NCBI RefSeq assembly: GCF_000317615.1
Contig: NC_019780.1
Coordinates: 1,943,840 to 2,007,839, forward strand
DNA from: Dactylococcopsis salina PCC 8305
GTDB taxonomy: Bacteria > Cyanobacteriota > Cyanobacteriia > Cyanobacteriales > Rubidibacteraceae
DNA: 64,000 nucleotides
Direction of reading: 5' to 3'
Positions 44,986 to 54,155 of the stretch are shown piece by piece. Below the pieces are notes generated by a model, which was not told the DNA's origin, did no database searches, and saw only the letters and a program-made list of their open reading frames with translations. How positions within the stretch are numbered: the stretch's first letter is position 1; every line of letters starts with the position of its first letter. A program made the position numbers and the translations under genes.

Positions 44986-46210
44986 ATGCTTACCCTTTCC
45001 TACGAATACAGGCTAGAACCAAACCAATTACAAATCGACATGATCGAGAGTACGCTCGGTGTTTGCCGAACAGTTTGGAATTACGCACTTAGAGAAAGAA
45101 AAGATTGGATCAACTCTCGAAAATGCCCCATTAATGCTTGTTCGATTGAAAAGGAATATATCATCTCTCCAGATGAACCTTATCCTAGTTACTCTAGACA
45201 AGCAAAGGCTTTAACTGAGGCTAAGAAAGACAGCGAACGACTTAAATCAGTTAATGCTCAAGTTCTCCAACAAGTTTTGAGAACATTAGATCGGGCTTTC
45301 TCTGACATGAAAGCTAGAGGATTCGGTTTTCCCAGATTTAAGAATAAGTATCGTTTAAGGTCTTATCTGATTCCTCAGCTAAAAGGACAAGTATTAAAAG
45401 GAAATCAAGTTAAACTCCCTCAATTAGGTTGGGCAAGGTTCAGAAAGTCTAGGGAAATTCCAGAGGGCTTTAAGGTTAAACAGGCGAGAGTGATCTCAAA
45501 AGCCTCTGGTTATTTTGTCATGCTTTCTCTCCAATTAGATGTGGATGTTCCTCAACCCTTCCCTCATGGACACCCAAGAGGGTTAGATTTGGGCTTTGAC
45601 AAATTTGTTGCTACTTCCGATGGTTTAGAAGTTAAGCGACCTCGGTTTTTGAAGTCTCTACAAAGGAAGCTGAAATTGCTCCAACGTAGGCTTAAAAACA
45701 AAAAGAAAGGGTCGAATAACCGCCATAAACTAAACAGGAAAATAGCAAGAGTCCACGCCTAGTATCTCTGATGCTCGTAAAGATTGGCACTTCAAACTTG
45801 CTCATCAATTGTGTGATGGAGCAGGAATGATCTTTGTCGAAGATATTAATTTCCGTTCGTGGCAAAGAGGAATGCTGTCTAAGCACGCAGCGGATGCTGG
45901 TTTTGGTCAGTTTGTGAATATCCTTGAGTGGGTATGTTGGAAACGTGATGTTTACTTTGCCAAAGTTGACAAAGATGGTACTTCTCAAGAATGTAGCCAG
46001 TGTGGAGCGCATACAGGAAAGAAAACATTAGATGTGAGAGTTCATCACTGTCCTGAATGTGGATACACTGGCTCAAGAGATGTGGTGAGTGCTGAAGTAA
46101 TTAGAAATCGGGGAATCTCCGACCTCGGACAGGGGTTAGAGACTAAACAAATTGCCTGTGGAGGCGATCTGACGGGGGCAAAGGAAACTTTGCCTAGTAA
46201 GCGAGCCTGA
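44986..46210 (+). pseudogene. tnpB: TnpB RNA-guided nuclease, frameshifted
   Basis: TnpB of IS200/IS605 elements is an ancestor-like relative of Cas12 that cuts DNA guided by an omega RNA from the element's right end. The first 258 codons (YEYRLEPNQLQIDMIESTLG ... GLDLGFDKFVATSD with the first RuvC Asp) end at a TAG at 45760. The rest (FVEDINFRSW with Glu, zinc finger CSQCG...CPECG, GSRDVVSAEV with the last Asp) runs in the next frame to 46210. A single net +1 (or -2) shift near 45755-45760 separates them. All catalytic residues remain, so the break is recent. Confidence 0.88.
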
Positions 46211-46240
46211 GACAGGAAATCTAGTGGCGACGCTAGGAAT

Positions 46241-46272
46241 CTCCCGTCATAGCGCGTAGCGTTTGACGGGAG
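46241..46272 (+). ncRNA. Right-end hairpin, possible omega RNA part
   Basis: Perfect 9-base stem CTCCCGTCA/TGACGGGAG with a smaller AGCGCGTAGCG loop, just after tnpB and before AGGATGTCAA. In active elements the guide-bearing omega RNA covers the tnpB 3' end and this region. Expression is inferred only. Confidence 0.4.
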
Positions 46273-46333
46273 AGGATGTCAATGTTGTAATGTAGGTTCG
46301 GGTGAGAACAAGCAAAAAGGAAAGAAGCAGTCA

Positions 46334-48139
46334 CTAAGAAGGCAAAGGAACACCAGTGCCAGCATTTTCGTTAAATTGTCCACCGGCGGAAACCGCACCA
46401 GAAAAGACTAAACCGCGCTGACTATCTAGGGTTAAAATTGCACCTTCTCGAATGGTCTGGGTTGCCCCTTCAAATCCTACAATAACTGGAATGCCCAAAC
46501 GTAAGCCAATGACTGCCGCATGGCTGGTGAGATTGCCTTCTTCGGTAATAATTCCCGTTGCTTTGCGAATCGCTTCCACATAATCCGCATCGGTATGGGG
46601 AACAACCAAAATCTCCCCTGGACGGAAATTTCCCGCCTCTCGCGCACTTTTCGCCACACGAGCGCGACCACTCACTGTTCCGTGACCAATGCCGACACCA
46701 CGACCTAAAACTGCGGTTACGACTTCCACTTTAATCAAGTCTGTTGATCCAGCAACGCCTTGTAATGTGCCTGCGGTCATTACCACTAAATCCCCATCAG
46801 AAACTAAGCCTTTTTCTTGGGCGACATTTAACGCGGCTTTAAAGGTTTGTCCAGTTGAAGGCAAATCTAACACTAACAAGGGATTCACACCCCACACCAG
46901 TTGTAATTGACGCGCAACATCCACATGAGGCGTAACCGCTAAAATTGGGGTTTGGGGACGGAATTTAGACACATTTCGTGCTGTTGCGCCAGTTTTGGTT
47001 AAGGTCATAATTGCCGCCGCATCTAACTGGCGGGAAATCTGACTCACGGCGCTGGAAATGGCGTTGGGAATCGTGCGAGTCGTATCTAATTTGTCTGAGG
47101 GCGTGGGTTTTTCTCTTTCCATGCGATCGGCGATTCGCGCCATGGTTGCCACTGCTTCTACGGGATATTTCCCCACCGCCGTCTCATTAGAAAGCATCAC
47201 CGCATCTGTGCCGTCTAAAATGGCGTTCGCAACGTCGGAAACTTCTGCACGGGTAGGACGGGCATTATTTGCCATACTGTCTAACATTTGAGTAGCAGTA
47301 ATGACGGGAATACCGAGACGATTGGCGGTTTGAATTAAACGCTTTTGTAGAATGGGAACATCTTCGGCGGGGAGTTCAACGCCTAAATCCCCACGAGCCA
47401 CCATTACCCCGTCACAAAGGGATAACACCGCTTCCATCTGCTCGATCGCCTCGTGTTTTTCAATTTTGGCAATAACGGGAACCGATTTACCCGCACTGGA
47501 AATAATCTCTTTAATCTCTAAAACATCTTGGGGATTACGGACAAAACTCAACGCGATCCAATCTACCCCTTGATCTAAGCCAAACATCAAATCGCGACGA
47601 TCTTTGTCAGTTAAAGCACGAACCGACAAATAAACTCCTGGAAAATTCACCCCTTTATTATTAGAAAGCTCACCTCCCACAACCACGCGACCATGAACTT
47701 CTTTTTTCTCTGGATAAACCGCCTCTACCTGCATCTCCACCCGACCATCATCTAACAAAATGGTTGCGCCGGCGGGAACTTCCTCCGCTAATAAGTCATA
47801 ACTGACATAACTTTTTTCTTGGGTTCCGGTCATGGGATGACTGGTCAAAATAAATGGATCACCTTTAGCAAGGGTAATCGAACCGTTTTCAAATTTGCCT
47901 AAGCGAATTTTCGGTCCTTGTAAATCTTGTAGAATCGCCACCGGTTGATTTAATTCAAAGGCGGTTTGACGAATTAAACGAATGCTACTTTGGTGATCTT
48001 CTTGCGTTCCATGAGAAAAATTGAGCCGCAGGGTGGTCGCGCCAGCTTTAATTAAGTCTCTCAACACATCAGGTTTTAGGGTTGCAGGACCAACGGTAGC
48101 AACAATTTTCGTTCGACGGGATGAATTTTGCAGTTCCAT
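46334..48139 (-). CDS. pyk: Pyruvate kinase with C-terminal phosphohistidine-like domain
   Basis: Makes pyruvate and ATP from phosphoenolpyruvate and ADP. 601 residues: TKIVATVGPAT start, LRLNFSHG, DLQGPKIRLG, the K+/Mg2+ active-site VIAKIEKHEAIE and MVARGDLGVE, and MLSNETAVGKYP. The C-terminal extra domain (about 510-590) has GIITEEGNLTSHAAVIGLRL, as in PEP-utilising enzymes and cyanobacterial Pyk. It forms the right border of the defence island, its stop about 50 bases from the tnpB element. Confidence 0.95.
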   Translation of the reverse strand: MELQNSSRRTKIVATVGPATLKPDVLRDLIKAGATTLRLNFSHGTQEDHQSSIRLIRQTAFELNQPVAILQDLQGPKIRLGKFENGSITLAKGDPFILTSHPMTGTQEKSYVSYDLLAEEVPAGATILLDDGRVEMQVEAVYPEKKEVHGRVVVGGELSNNKGVNFPGVYLSVRALTDKDRRDLMFGLDQGVDWIALSFVRNPQDVLEIKEIISSAGKSVPVIAKIEKHEAIEQMEAVLSLCDGVMVARGDLGVELPAEDVPILQKRLIQTANRLGIPVITATQMLDSMANNARPTRAEVSDVANAILDGTDAVMLSNETAVGKYPVEAVATMARIADRMEREKPTPSDKLDTTRTIPNAISSAVSQISRQLDAAAIMTLTKTGATARNVSKFRPQTPILAVTPHVDVARQLQLVWGVNPLLVLDLPSTGQTFKAALNVAQEKGLVSDGDLVVMTAGTLQGVAGSTDLIKVEVVTAVLGRGVGIGHGTVSGRARVAKSAREAGNFRPGEILVVPHTDADYVEAIRKATGIITEEGNLTSHAAVIGLRLGIPVIVGFEGATQTIREGAILTLDSQRGLVFSGAVSAGGQFNENAGTGVPLPS

Positions 48140-48291
48140 AAATGTCCTTAAGAAGCACGCTAGGAAAATGGATCAAAAGTAAGTCTTTGTTATCTTCTCA
48201 CAATTTCCGTCTTTAAACCTTTTGGGGAAAAAGAAACCAGCGTCTGATGTTGCCAACAGAGCATCTGGATTCTTCGGACAATTAAGCAATT

Positions 48292-49452
48292 TTACTCACC
48301 CATGAGCAACTGCGCGATCGCCTCTTGTTCCTCTAGTTCAAATTTTGGCGGGGTTTGTCGAGAATCGGTAATTAACCAGTCTAAAGCAGCCGCTTGCACA
48401 TCGATCGTGGTTCCAGTTTTATCCACACAATATCGCCCAAACACGAGTTTATCCACCAAACGCACCTTCGGACCTAAACGCGAATATTCAAAAATCACAC
48501 TGTTTTTGACCGTTGCGCCGCTACAAATCCAACAATTCGGTCCGATCATTGCAGGTCCGATAATATTTGCGCCATCTTCAATGCGAGTCATTCCCCCAAT
48601 GTAAACGGGTCCTGTGATGTTGACTTTATCCCAATTGACGGCGACATTTAATCCCGTGTAAACCCCTGGGGCGACTTCTTTCCCTGGAATTTCAACGTTT
48701 TTGATTTCTCCTAACAGCACTCCCCTGACAGCGTGCCAATAATCGGGAACTTTACCAATATCAACCCATTGGAAGTTCATGGGAACGGAATAAAAGGGCG
48801 CTCCTCTCTCCACTAATTTTGGAAATAGATCGCTACCGAGATCATACACTTGACCAGAGGGGATGTAAGCAATGGCTTCTGGTTCGAGAATATAAATTCC
48901 TGTGTTGATCTGAGTGCTGAGTGCTTCTTCTACCGATGGTTTTTCCTGGAAAGCAGTGATTCGGTTATTTTCGTCGGTGACGACAACTCCATAACTGGAA
49001 ACTTTCTCTTTTGGCACTTCTTTTGTGATCACCGTCGCGATCGCGCCTTTTTCCTTATGTTGTTTGAGAGCTTCCGTTAAATCCAAGTCAATGAGCGCAT
49101 CCCCACACAAGACAACAAATGTATCATCAAAAAACTTGTTAAAATCCTGAATGCGTCGGATGCCACCAGCAGAGCCTAAAGCCTCTCCCACTAATTGCCC
49201 ATCAACAATGCGTCCTTCAAAGGAGTAAGCAATATCTACCCCAAAGCGTTGACCATCACGGAAATAACTTTCAATCTCATGGGCAAGATGGCTCACATTT
49301 ACCATTACCTCATCAAATCCGTGTTTACGCAAGAGTTCTAGTAGGAACTCCATCACGGGTTTTTGTAAAATTGGAATCAACGGTTTAGGAATGGTGTAGG
49401 TAATTGGACGGACGCGAGTTCCTTTCCCTGCCGCCAAAATCATCGCTTTCAT
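48292..49452 (-). CDS. Nucleotidyltransferase-type sugar-nucleotide pyrophosphorylase
   Basis: 386-residue NTP_transferase-fold enzyme making NDP-sugars, probably mannose-1-phosphate guanylyltransferase-like. Seen: MILAAGKGTRVRPITYTIPK with the GXGTRXRP loop, PKPLIPI, LCGDALIDLDL, VGEALGSAGG, and a left-handed beta-helix tail (about 260-330: INITGPVYIGG..., IIGPAMIGPNCWI). Which sugar is used is not resolved. Start ATG 49452 is at the conserved N-terminus. Confidence 0.85.
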   Translation of the reverse strand: MKAMILAAGKGTRVRPITYTIPKPLIPILQKPVMEFLLELLRKHGFDEVMVNVSHLAHEIESYFRDGQRFGVDIAYSFEGRIVDGQLVGEALGSAGGIRRIQDFNKFFDDTFVVLCGDALIDLDLTEALKQHKEKGAIATVITKEVPKEKVSSYGVVVTDENNRITAFQEKPSVEEALSTQINTGIYILEPEAIAYIPSGQVYDLGSDLFPKLVERGAPFYSVPMNFQWVDIGKVPDYWHAVRGVLLGEIKNVEIPGKEVAPGVYTGLNVAVNWDKVNITGPVYIGGMTRIEDGANIIGPAMIGPNCWICSGATVKNSVIFEYSRLGPKVRLVDKLVFGRYCVDKTGTTIDVQAAALDWLITDSRQTPPKFELEEQEAIAQLLMGE

Positions 49453-49668
49453 AGGCGCTTACTCCTCAATTCTCTTTTAGATTGTTGTCATTTCCCCTAT
49501 CCTGATGGATAAAAGAATCTTCTCTTATTAAACTGCATTGTAGCGATTCTCACAGGGAGATTTTTGTTCCAATGTGACAAAAAATTGTGGGTTATATCCG
49601 TCTATTCTCTCATATTGATTAATTCTTTGGCTGATAAGACGCGATCGCGGTATAAAATAATTTATTTA

Positions 49669-49860
49669 GGGCTTGCTGAAGAAAGCTAAAACTCGCGTAC
49701 CTTATGGTTTTAATGCTCTTAACTCCTCAAAAAAGTGCAAGGAAATTGAACGCTCAATAGTCACGCACCCTGCATCAAAACCTTGAAATCTTACCTCTTG
49801 CCTTTTGCCTCTTGCCTTTTGCCTTACTACACCGAAAACATGAACTTTTTCAGCAAACCC
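49669..49860. mobile_element. MITE family A, copy c (reverse orientation)
   Basis: 192-base element. Ends GGGCTTGCTGAAGAAAGCTA and CATGAACTTTTTCAGCAAAC (complement of the left end), flanked by TATTTA (49663-49668) and TATCTA (49861-49866), a 6-base target duplication with one mismatch. Heptamer run of GCCTTTT/GCCTCTT type inside. The scpA stop codon (49864-49866) lies within the right flank copy. The DNA between 49453 and 49662 holds no gene. Confidence 0.85.
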
Positions 49861-49863
49861 TAT

Positions 49864-50646
49864 CTAACCATCTGAGAAAGTAATCCTTAAGTTCAAGTCT
49901 TGATAAAATTCCGCTTGAGATAATTCCACCTTGGATTGTGCTGAAAGCAATAGTAAAGCCCAGAAGATACCGACGCGACTGGCTTTTTCATTTGTTTCTT
50001 CTTTTTCTTGTTCCCACCATTGGGTTAATTCTTCTAAACTCATCCGGTGCGATTCTTTTTCCTGTAAACCCAATCTTGCCATCAAAAATTGTTCTAACTC
50101 AGTTGCGAGTTCGGTCAAGTTTTCGTTGTGAGCCAGATGGGAAATCATTTGCGCTGTTTCTCGTTTGGAGGGAGAGCGCGATCGACGGGAGGGGGGGGTT
50201 GCCGCATCGGTTTCAATTTGAGCGGCTAAGTCTTGTAGTTGAGTAATCAACTCAGAAAGCGTCACTCGCCGTTTTTTGGGAGGGGGGGCGCTCCCCCGAC
50301 GGCGAATTTGATGCTCTAATTTTTGCGGTAGTCTTTTGGTTGCTGCTTCCTCCTCTATTTCCGAATCTGGTTCTGGCGCAGGTTCTGACTCTTCCCCAAG
50401 GGCTTTTAAGGTATCAGCTTTCAGTGAAATGAGCATGGAAGCCCATAAAAATGCTTGTCCAGATTGGGGTAAACTTTCTTGATGCCAATTTAATTGATTT
50501 AAATCCTGAAAAAAGCGATCGATCACCTTAATCACATCTACATCCCAAGGCTCGATTTCTCCCCGTTGGGCGAGATCAATTAAAAGTGTAATCGCTGCGT
50601 TAGCGGTTTCTTGTTCTACCGCCGACGAATTGGGATCAGGATTCAT
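49864..50646 (-). CDS. scpA: Segregation and condensation protein A
   Basis: Kleisin subunit of the SMC-ScpAB condensin complex that organises the chromosome. 260 residues: AAITLLIDLAQRGEIEPWDV then DVIKVIDRFFQ at the N-terminus (SMC-neck binding) and a winged-helix-like C-terminus ending QSKVELSQAEFYQDL. The middle (100-190) is charged and of low complexity. Its start overlaps the lapA-type gene's end by 11 bases. The stop codon is next to a MITE. ATG 50646. Confidence 0.9.
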   Translation of the reverse strand: MNPDPNSSAVEQETANAAITLLIDLAQRGEIEPWDVDVIKVIDRFFQDLNQLNWHQESLPQSGQAFLWASMLISLKADTLKALGEESEPAPEPDSEIEEEAATKRLPQKLEHQIRRRGSAPPPKKRRVTLSELITQLQDLAAQIETDAATPPSRRSRSPSKRETAQMISHLAHNENLTELATELEQFLMARLGLQEKESHRMSLEELTQWWEQEKEETNEKASRVGIFWALLLLSAQSKVELSQAEFYQDLNLRITFSDG

Positions 50647-51001
50647 TACTATTCTTTACTTCTGAAGTTTCCTCTCCTTGTGGAAGACGCTTCTGTTGGT
50701 CTTCTAATTGAATTTTATAGTTTTCCAGGTCTTGACTTAAGGTTTCGATTTCTTTCTCTTTCTTCTTTAATTCTCGTTCCTTCCCGAAACTAGAAATTTG
50801 ATAGGTCAGACGACTCCAAATCATATACAACCAGGCTAGAGTTGCACCAATTCCCATGGCTAAAATTAATTCGATAGCAAGGGGCGCTTGCACTTGATAC
50901 CCTGGAATTACTTGAATGGTTGTTAACCCTGTATTTTCAATACTAAACAGCACTAATGCTAAACCACTGGCGAAAATGACAACAAAATTTAGAATACGCA
51001 T
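50636..51001 (-). CDS. LapA domain (DUF1049) membrane protein
   Basis: 121 residues: two membrane helices (FVVIFASGLALVLFSIENTG; APLAIELILAMGIGATLAWL) followed by a cytosolic coiled coil (about 70-105). This is the LapA/DUF1049 layout, involved in lipopolysaccharide assembly in E. coli; the cyanobacterial role is unknown. It overlaps scpA by 11 bases, so both are probably cotranscribed. Confidence 0.85.
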   Translation of the reverse strand: MRILNFVVIFASGLALVLFSIENTGLTTIQVIPGYQVQAPLAIELILAMGIGATLAWLYMIWSRLTYQISSFGKERELKKKEKEIETLSQDLENYKIQLEDQQKRLPQGEETSEVKNSNES

Positions 51002-51036
51002 TGCTTATTATTTCCCTTCTCAGTCTCTCAGAGAGA

Positions 51037-52272
51037 TCATGCCAGAATTTGGGCTGGTGTAAAGCCTGATTTGGGTTTTAGTGATGATTTTTCTAATTTC
51101 TGTAATATTTGACAACTTAACCACAACGATCGAGCAACATGGAAACAGCCTTTATAAGGTCCGCCTTTAAACCGATGGCTGACTTCACCAGTGCGATCGA
51201 GATAACCAAACCATTCGCCATAGTCGGGATCAGGGAAATGTTGAAAGCTATAAGCATCTACTTCCACAAAGGCTTTCCAGTCGGTTTCGGCTCTCGTTAA
51301 GGAGAAGTTTAAAAGATTCCCATAAATCGCCTCACAATGCACCCACCAGAGTTTCATAAACCATTCTAAAGGGGTGGGACTATAGCCGTCTGCATCTAAA
51401 AAGTAATAGATACCGCCGTATTTTTGATCCCAACCTCGTTGAAATGACCAGCGAATCATTTCGATCGCGCTTTTCTCCCAATCTTTTCTGCCGAATTTTT
51501 GCGCCCAATGTTGTAAAAACCAACCCGCTTCGATCGCGTGTCCTGGATTTAATAATCTTCCTTCGCTACTCTCAATTAAGTTTCCTTCTGGGGTAACGGT
51601 TTCATAAACGGTTTGATTTTCGGGATGAATATGTAAATATAAACGACGGATACAATCTTCAATTTCGCGCTGATAATTGTTGGTTTCTTCTCCTGCGACT
51701 TCTTCAATTAAGTTTAATAAAATCATGGGAACAGCTAAACTTTGACGAGGCGTTTCTCCCGAATAATTTTCTCTTCCTACTTTGGTAAAATCTTCAGCAA
51801 ATTCCCAGACTTTTTCTAATTCTCGTTTCGCTTCTTGGAGGAGTTTGGGTTGCTCACTGGCACGAGAAAACGCGGCTAAAGCCATAATATAAAAGCATTC
51901 AGAAAAAATCTTTCTTTGCAAATAAACGGGTTTTCCTTCTGCGGTTAGGGAAAAATAAACGCGCCGATCGTCTCGAATGGCATGATTTTGTAAAAAGTCT
52001 GCGCCTAACTGAGCAATTTTTAACCAGTTAGATTTTTGTTCAATTTCTCGATAAAATTTACTAAATATCCAAACTTGTCTGCCTTGTAACCAAATATGTT
52101 TCGTTCGATCGTAAATCTTGCCGTCTTGATCTAAACAGTTAAAATAGCCTCCGTTTTTTACGTCTGGAGAATGTTTTTCCCAAAAGGGAATGACGTTTTC
52201 TAATAATTCTTGTTCGTACTTTTGACGGTAGTTTTTAATTACAGATTGACTGGCTCGATCGGGAAACTTCAT
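51037..52272 (-). CDS. AGE-family (N-acylglucosamine 2-epimerase-like) protein
   Basis: 411-residue (alpha/alpha)6-barrel protein: WLQGRQVWIFSKFYREIEQ, NPGHAIEAGWFLQHWAQ and EWFMKLWWVHCEAIYG are the conserved blocks of N-acylglucosamine 2-epimerases and renin-binding proteins. It should epimerise or isomerise a sugar; the substrate may differ (glucose/mannose isomerases share the fold). ATG 52272. No obvious operon partner except the convergent-side neighbour lapA-scpA on the same strand. Confidence 0.82.
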   Translation of the reverse strand: MKFPDRASQSVIKNYRQKYEQELLENVIPFWEKHSPDVKNGGYFNCLDQDGKIYDRTKHIWLQGRQVWIFSKFYREIEQKSNWLKIAQLGADFLQNHAIRDDRRVYFSLTAEGKPVYLQRKIFSECFYIMALAAFSRASEQPKLLQEAKRELEKVWEFAEDFTKVGRENYSGETPRQSLAVPMILLNLIEEVAGEETNNYQREIEDCIRRLYLHIHPENQTVYETVTPEGNLIESSEGRLLNPGHAIEAGWFLQHWAQKFGRKDWEKSAIEMIRWSFQRGWDQKYGGIYYFLDADGYSPTPLEWFMKLWWVHCEAIYGNLLNFSLTRAETDWKAFVEVDAYSFQHFPDPDYGEWFGYLDRTGEVSHRFKGGPYKGCFHVARSLWLSCQILQKLEKSSLKPKSGFTPAQILA

Positions 52273-52369
52273 CTTATCTATTTTGATTAATTTTCATTAT
52301 ATTAAGTTAACTTGTAGCGTGATCTCAAGGTCGATCGCGCTTCCTGATCAGAATTTGATAAGATACTTA

Positions 52370-52635
52370 GGGTTTGCTGAAAAAGTTCATGTTTTCGGTG
52401 TAGTAAGGCAAAAGGCAAGAGGCAAAAGGCAAGAGGCAAAAGGCAAGAGGCAAGAGGCAAGAGGCAAGATGGGGAAGATGGGGAAGATGGGGAAGATGGG
52501 GAAGAAAAATTGTCTCCCTTGTCTCCCATTTCTCCCATTTCTCCCTTGTCTCCCTTGTCTCCCTTGCACTTTTTTGAGGAGTTAAGAGCCTTAAAGCCAG
52601 ATGGTACGAAAGTTTCAGCTTTCTTCAGCAACCCC
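52370..52635. mobile_element. MITE family A, copy d (longest)
   Basis: 266 bases. Ends GGGTTTGCTGAAAAAGTTCA and AGCTTTCTTCAGCAACCCC. The target duplication TACTTA at 52364-52369 and 52636-52641 is perfect. Inside, GGCAAGA/GGCAAAA heptamers are expanded to about eight and followed by GGGGAAGAT units and a CTCCCTTGT/CTCCCATTT run that make it longer than the others. Confidence 0.88.
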
Positions 52636-52664
52636 TACTTAAAAGCATCAAAGAGCGAACATCT

Positions 52665-52820
52665 ATGAAGTTACAAATTATCCTTGAACCAAGCGACGAA
52701 GGCGGATATACCGTGTTTGTTCCTTCTCTCCCGGGTTGTATCAGTGAAGGAGACGATATTAATGAGGCTTTAGCCAATATTCAAGAAGCGATCGCCCTTT
52801 ACCTTGAACCAGTTTCGTAG
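52665..52820 (+). CDS. HicB-like antitoxin, short
   Basis: 51 residues, ATG 52665 to TAG 52818: KLQIILEPSDEGGYTVFVPS then LPGCISEGDDINEALANIQE, AIALYLEP. This is the HicB fold without its DNA-binding tail. No HicA toxin is adjacent. The stop TAG is the first three bases of a TAGGTTGGGT repeat, which suggests the repeat cut the gene off. An isolated 14-codon HicB tail is also next to such a repeat at 56488-56529. Confidence 0.75.
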   Translation: MKLQIILEPSDEGGYTVFVPSLPGCISEGDDINEALANIQEAIALYLEPVS

Positions 52821-52895
52821 GTTGGGTGAAGCAAAGTGGGCAAGGCAAACCCTACAAGATGTAACATCTACTCTCCACCCAACCGACATCAGGGA

Positions 52896-54155
52896 TTATT
52901 GTTCCTCTTCTTGAGGTTTGGCTTCCCGATTATTACCAAGACGTTCCACCACACCGGGCAGATCAATGCCAGTGGTTTCTTGCAATTGTTCCATAAAAGC
53001 CGCCAGTTTTGTCGCATTTCCCCCATTGGCGGGATCGATGACAGTCACTTTCTGAACATCAATTTCGGGAACGGTACTCACCATACTGGATAACAATGGC
53101 TCAAGTTTCTGGAATAAAAAGATTTCTCTGGCATTCTCGCCCGCTGCATTCCAAGATTTTGCTAGACTTCTTAAACCTTCTGCTTGGGCTTTCCCATCCT
53201 CAATAATACTCGCCGCTTGTCCTTTTGCATCCGCTTGGGCGCGTTGACAGTCTGCTTCTGCTGGGGCGACTACATCTGCTTGTAGTTGCTTTTCTACTTG
53301 CTTCCGTCGTTCCCGTTGTACGGCTAATTCGGCTTGGGTGCGCGCCACTTCTGCGGCAATTTCTGACTCTGCTTCGGCGATTCCCGCTTCTCTCTGGGTG
53401 AGGGCATCTTGGAGGCGGCGATCGGCTTCGGCGCGAACTTTGGCGGTTTTTGCTTCTACTTGACGCAGAGAGGTATTTTTCTTGTTTTCTGCGGCTTGTA
53501 ATGCTGATTCTGTCTTAGTTCTGGCTTCGGCAATGCGGGCATCTCGTAATAAGTCTGCTCTTTGTTTACGCCCGATCGAGTTGAGATAATTAACATCATC
53601 AGAGATGTTCTGAATTTGCAAGTTATCTAATACTAATCCTAATTTTTGCAAGTCATCTTCGGCTTCATCCAGGAGACTCCGCACAAATGCCATTTTGTCT
53701 TCGTTGACTTGTTCAGGGGTTAAACTGGCAAGAACGCCTCTGAGATTCCCTTCTAGAGTTTGTTGAGCGATTTTTTCGATTTGTTGTTGGGTTTTTCCCA
53801 ATAACCGCTCGATCGCGTTGTGGATCATCGGTTCTTCCCCAGCGACTTTAATGTTGGCAACCCCATCGACTTTTAAGGGAATCCCGCCTTTAGAATAAGC
53901 GTTGGTAACTTTTAACTCGATGATCATGTTGGTTAGCTTCATCCGAAACACTTTTTCTAACAAAGGCTTACGAATGCTGCTTCCTCCCTTCACTAAGCGA
54001 TAACCAACGGTTTTGTCTCCTGTTACTGATTGACGACTACCAGCAAAAATCAGAATTTCGCTAGGCTGACAAATGTAATATAGGTTTTTAATCACAAGGG
54101 CGATCGTCCCAGCGCCGCCAAACATTAAAATCAGTAGGGTAATAATTGCACTCAT
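52896..54155 (-). CDS. Flotillin-like SPFH protein (2)
   Basis: 419 residues: N-terminal membrane helix (IITLLILMFGGAGTIALVI), an SPFH/band-7 domain (SEILIFAGSR ... VTNAYSKGGIPLKVDGVANI) and a long Ala/Glu/Lys coiled coil (about 225-330, flotillin type). Flotillins form oligomeric rings that organise membrane microdomains. It overlaps the upstream flotillin gene by 4 bases (ATGA) and ends an NfeD-flotillin-flotillin operon. Confidence 0.9.
   Translation of the reverse strand: MSAIITLLILMFGGAGTIALVIKNLYYICQPSEILIFAGSRQSVTGDKTVGYRLVKGGSSIRKPLLEKVFRMKLTNMIIELKVTNAYSKGGIPLKVDGVANIKVAGEEPMIHNAIERLLGKTQQQIEKIAQQTLEGNLRGVLASLTPEQVNEDKMAFVRSLLDEAEDDLQKLGLVLDNLQIQNISDDVNYLNSIGRKQRADLLRDARIAEARTKTESALQAAENKKNTSLRQVEAKTAKVRAEADRRLQDALTQREAGIAEAESEIAAEVARTQAELAVQRERRKQVEKQLQADVVAPAEADCQRAQADAKGQAASIIEDGKAQAEGLRSLAKSWNAAGENAREIFLFQKLEPLLSSMVSTVPEIDVQKVTVIDPANGGNATKLAAFMEQLQETTGIDLPGVVERLGNNREAKPQEEEQ

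Larger units (their letters stand above)
44738..46282 (+). mobile_element. IS605-type tnpB-only element
   Basis: Contains a broken tnpB and no tnpA, with structured ends. The left-end hairpin at 44753-44783 (CCCGTTA/TAACGGG with inner AATCTC/GAGATT) and right-end hairpin at 46241-46272 (CTCCCGTCA/TGACGGGAG), followed by AGGATGTCAA, are of the kind recognised by HUH transposases. Exact borders are not certain; the end near 46282 is a guess from the GATGTCAA wording. Confidence 0.7.

Noticed and set aside
45740-45810. Programmed frameshift in tnpB
   Set aside because: No slippery heptamer or stimulatory structure is visible at the break; simple mutation is likelier.
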